Positions 60,316-64,000 of a stretch of DNA of 64,000 bases are shown here, in pieces. The position numbers and the translations under genes were made by a program. The notes beneath the pieces are model-generated. The model saw nothing but the letters and a program-made list of their open reading frames with translations. It searched no databases and was not told where the DNA came from. This DNA is from Prinia subflava (Eukaryota > Chordata > Aves > Passeriformes > Cisticolidae). The stretch's first letter is position 1. Each line of letters starts with the position of its first letter. Location of the stretch: the NCBI RefSeq assembly GCF_021018805.1, contig NC_086248.1, positions 28,900,922 through 28,964,921 of the forward strand. The letters run 5' to 3'.

Positions 60316-63300
60316 ATCATGTGCTTACCCTAGAAGGTCAGGATGTGAACGTTTGTCATAAAAATATGACCTCACTAAACAGTTGCCAGTCTAAGCTGTT
60401 TGAACGTAGTTGGTTCCAGCATTAATAATTGGTTCCAACACAATTAGTCAATGGCTAATTGGCAGGATTAAGTACACAGTTTACTAACAAGATTTATCTG
60501 GATTCCACTTACCAGAAAGGGAAGAAACCAAAGCAATTTGTAGCAACTCTGGGCTTCATCAAAATGGCATGTTCATGCTAAATCACTTGGCCTTGCTCCA
60601 AAATTAACTTTCTCCATTGTGTACAAACCAGTTCTGACATGACAAAAATAAACAATTTAGAGATTGAGGCAAATGTTACTCTTTATACATTACATGGCTA
60701 CATTTGTTTTAAGAACCTTCCATTTATTTAAATAGTGGCCTTTCTATGAGGTAGCACTGGAATTTGCATTCCTAGAAAACAGGAAAATTTATTTGATTCA
60801 CAGTGCATGAACACACAAATAGTTATGCAAACACGGTCTGATAGGTTCTGCCTTTGGACTGTCATCTTCTATTAGTGCTGAAATCCTTAGCTCCCAAAAA
60901 TTCATAAATGCACAGGGTGATACAGGATGTTGACTTGCAACATGTATAGGTCAGTAGGCTGTTTAGAGGGCGTGTGACAGCCAGATCTTTTTTTCTCTTT
61001 TTGCATGCACTTCAGTCTTACTTCTAGCTGCAGTCTTTTAGATGCTACTGAATTCAGGGTTCTTCTAAATCAGAGACCGTAACTAGATAGCTCTAGGCTT
61101 ACACAACAAGCTTACATAAATCTACAAAACTACTTTCTTAAAAGTATAATGGTTAAACCCTGAGAATATTACTCCTAGATGGGAGGCAAATAAAGTATGT
61201 GAATGCAGAGATACAGATTAAATATGCACTTATTGAGACTTTCTAGATTATTCTGCCTATTTATTCAGCAATAAATATAAATAAAATACTTGTCATTTTA
61301 ATATTTCATTTTTTATGTTGCTTGACAGTATTGAGATTGAGCACTGAAAAATAGTAAATAGCTCTGCAGGAACTCAGAATCCTGGACGTGTTAATATAAT
61401 TGTAGCTACTATGTTGATAAAACTGATGTTCACTAAATATCAGTTGGTATGGCATACACAAATTTAAAGAAGTTACTTTCTAAAATTTGAAACTCTTTAT
61501 AAGTGGACCTAGAAAGTGGGTTATTTATCATAGTAGTATTCCATTTTTAAATATTATTTGGGCAAATTAGCTGGCTAGAAATTACACAACAGTAGGGGAT
61601 ACTGGCTAATATTGATGATTGAGAATTCTTAGGCATCTTTGTTACAATTTAAAGTCTATGCTTCATCTTGCTGAAGTTAAAAGAAAACAGGCACAGAATA
61701 TTCTCTGAGCTGAAATAACACTGCCCATTAAACCTGCAGGTCTTATACAGCCTAGTTTATTTGCAGGATCTTAAACTTTGCTGATACCTTTTCTGCTATT
61801 GACCTTCCTTTGTCATTATATCATTTGCATTATAAATTTTAAATTAACACATTTTACTAATTTATAGATGCTTTCAGACTGTGTGTAGGATTTTACCATA
61901 TTCATAAAGAAATATTAGGCAAACACCTTTACTTCCCAGGAAAGCTGCCTAAAACCCGGCCATGACCTTTTCATTATGTTTAATGACTTTTAATGATATA
62001 TGGATACTTCAATCTAAAACAAGCCAGAAGATGTGCTTTGACTTGTTTTGGAAAATCTTTTTTCAGCTCTTCTCTTCCTAAATTAGATGTTTGACCACTT
62101 ACTGTTTTCTTGTGCAATACAAAAGCCACCAAAAGGCATGCATTTTCTGCTTTACAGGTAGGGCGGATTCTGTATCAAGGCAAGAAGAACTGTGGTAAAC
62201 TTTAGGGGTTTTTTTATTGTGTATGTCTTTGGTTCATGAAACAGTAGAACTTGTGGCAAGCTGTTCAGGGCATGGCCATATGTGTATATAAATATATATT
62301 TATTAATAGGAAGAAAAAGGAAAGTATGCCTTTTACTAGATAAGGAACATTTTAATGCTGTTATTCTTAGCATTGTTTCTCTAAAACTAGACTGATGTTC
62401 TATTGAATGCTACAAATCCAGAAGTATTTCAGGTTCGAACAACTTAGGTTTTGAATTTTTGAACTAACACTTTAAAGAGTAGTATATACTGAGAAACATA
62501 TTTTTCTGGAATATTAATGAATACCATTCAAAGCATATGATAAAGCTTTTGACATGTTTGCAAGTGGTAAATATAAGCAATATGTCATTACATTGATTGT
62601 ATTTGAATTGTATATATTTTGAATTAAAATACCACTTTCAAAAATATGAAACATATTAGGATCAGATAACACTAAACATTGTGAATTATTATTTTTTTGA
62701 GATTAGGTTTATCACTGGCATTGGAATTCAAGATAAAGAATGTACCTTTCCTTTTTTTTTTTTTTTTTTTTTGGTTGCTGTACCATTATATTTACTAGCA
62801 ATTGGTTGTTTTAAGACATGTGTAAAGTGTCAAAGAGTGAAGAAAATGCCTGAGCTAAGACAACAAATATCACAAAACTGTAACGATAAGTATTCTGTCT
62901 GCATTTTTTGAGTTATTTTGGCCCCTCTAATGAAAATCTGAGTGCTGCTTAAGTATGCAGTAGAAGAAGTAGCAGTTAGTTTTTTTCCGTTTTGTCTCCT
63001 ATAGCAGAAACGAAGTGACATCCAGCTTTTCTGTTGGTTTTGCTGCTTATGAGTGCTTAGTATGTGTGCACATGCATATAAATAATTCCCTTTTCATGTA
63101 GCTTTTGCCAAAGTGCCCTCATTTGAGTGACATTTTTGCCCCATTTACATCGATGTCAAAATTTCCATTAACTTCCCCAGAGCTGGGATTCCACCTGTTT
63201 CGTCTAAGTTCACCATAGTTCAGTCTCGTGTATTTAAAAGCATTTATATTTTAATTGCTTCAGTGGAATGCAGTTGTCGTGACCAGCAAATCTTGCAGAG

Positions 63301-63787
63301 GGCAGAAAGGATCATCTGGCAAGCAACAATGCCACATAAGGGCTTACACAATGGAACAGAAATACTGAGCACTACATTCAGTGAGAATTTGTGTGGTAAA
63401 GGCGTTTCAAACTAATCTCCTTTTACAAACTTTTTTTCAAGTAGGATACTGCTGCTTTCAAAGAGTTTTGTCCAAGTTTACAGCTTCATTCTTGGATATG
63501 TATTGTTGTAAGGAACAGTTTAAAATGTGGGTCTAACAAGATGGAGACAAATCTGTTAACACCGCGCAGACAGAGCGAATTATGCAACTTGGCTGGTTTG
63601 GATATCTAATCATGACAAAAAAGTAACAAAGGGTGAAAGTGAGTGTCAGCAATAAAGAAAAGTTTTCTGCAAAAATAAGTCAGTGCTTTAGCCCCCCTAT
63701 TCTCTCACCTTTTCCCCCTGCATCTTGCCTGCAACTGCAGTTGTAGTAAAAGCTGTTCAGTGGAGCAGTTTCGCCTTGGCACAGGAG
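60316..63787. other. intergenic, no gene seen
   Basis: The first 90 or so bases (to about 60410) may be the far side of the transposon-like block split by the TTCCC array. The rest is AT-rich with a poly-T tract at about 62752-62773. No exon or RNA gene recognised. Confidence 0.55.
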
Positions 63788-63895
63788 ATGGAACGTTCTC
63801 TGCATGTCTGTGCTAAGTATGGCTTCAAACCTAAATTTCTCTACTTTCTGCTTCTTGGTGTGTTTGTCTTGACTCTTTCCTGGATCCAGGTCTAA
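63788..63895 (+). CDS. 35-codon ORF with signal-anchor-like segment (speculative first exon)
   Basis: ATG at 63788 in good context (G at -3, G at +4) opens a frame with a short basic lead (MERSLHVCAKYGFKPK). A strongly hydrophobic stretch FLYFLLLGVFVLTLSWI follows, and the frame stops at 63893-63895. The arrangement resembles a signal peptide or type II anchor that could continue by splicing. The possible donor (CAG then GTCTAA) is poor, and I do not recognise the protein. Synteny predicts COL19A1 on this strand to the right, but the residues do not match what I remember of its start. Chance is a real alternative. Confidence 0.15.
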   Translation: MERSLHVCAKYGFKPKFLYFLLLGVFVLTLSWIQV

Positions 63896-64000
63896 TTCTG
63901 TCTTCTCTGTGCTTTAGCTAAACTGAGATAGCTGGAAAAATGTTGCTGCAAAGACAAGATGGGATATCATCCATTTGCTCAAGGCATCACTGCTGCTTCA

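Noticed and set aside
59818..60361. Three long frames of SLPFP or GREGK repeats
   Set aside because: Every frame of the TTCCC array is open; there is no gene.
62430..62445. GGTTCGAAC resembling a tRNA B box
   Set aside because: No A box, acceptor stem or cloverleaf can be built around it.
1..64000. Prokaryotic or phage systems, CRISPR arrays, operons
   Set aside because: Split gene with consensus vertebrate introns, CR1 LINEs and a CpG island show vertebrate nuclear DNA; no such structures are present.

Overview
This window looks like euthermic-vertebrate nuclear DNA, most probably from a bird. It is AT-rich and intron-rich. It carries many degenerate CR1 (chicken repeat 1) LINE fragments, and its one recognisable gene is split by consensus GT-AG introns. 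The species cannot be named from the sequence, and a turtle or crocodilian is not strictly excluded. There is no prokaryotic, phage or CRISPR content.

Left two thirds (1-42053, minus strand): the 5' half of LMBRD1, the lysosomal cobalamin (vitamin B12) export and escort membrane protein, whose human gene is the cblF disease gene. I can place eight coding exons. Read in transcript order they are 42053-41994, 41516-41340, 33315-33255, 26544-26447, 25478-25411, 20902-20814, 16877-16804 and 1478-1353. All phases agree and the joined reading frame gives 251 residues without a stop, about half of the roughly 540-residue family length. The remaining exons lie beyond the left edge. The introns hold CR1 fragments in both orientations, several perfect inverted repeats and low-complexity tracts.

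Promoter (about 41690-42760): a strong CpG island covers exon 1. It has a full palindromic CRE, GC boxes and a YY1-type motif overlapping the start codon, and no TATA box is visible. It may also fire to the right, but no coding gene is seen there.

Right third (42760-64000): no protein-coding exon that I can recognise. It holds CR1 fragments, a previously unnamed (to me) diverged tandem array of about 180-bp period at 43440-44490, a small isolated CpG-rich patch with a CTCF-like motif at about 52740-52870, a 98-base run of only G and T, an unclassified transposon-like stretch (59490-59960), and a perfect 71-copy TTCCC pentanucleotide array (59961-60315). By human synteny COL19A1 would be expected to the right on the plus strand. 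I find no exon of it, only a 35-codon signal-anchor-like ORF near the right edge.

I did not find an exciting new gene system. The best leads are non-coding: the 180-bp tandem array, the TTCCC/AAGGG array, a perfect 21-bp-stem hairpin at 19134-19180, and an in-frame NAGNAG splice acceptor at LMBRD1 exon 5.
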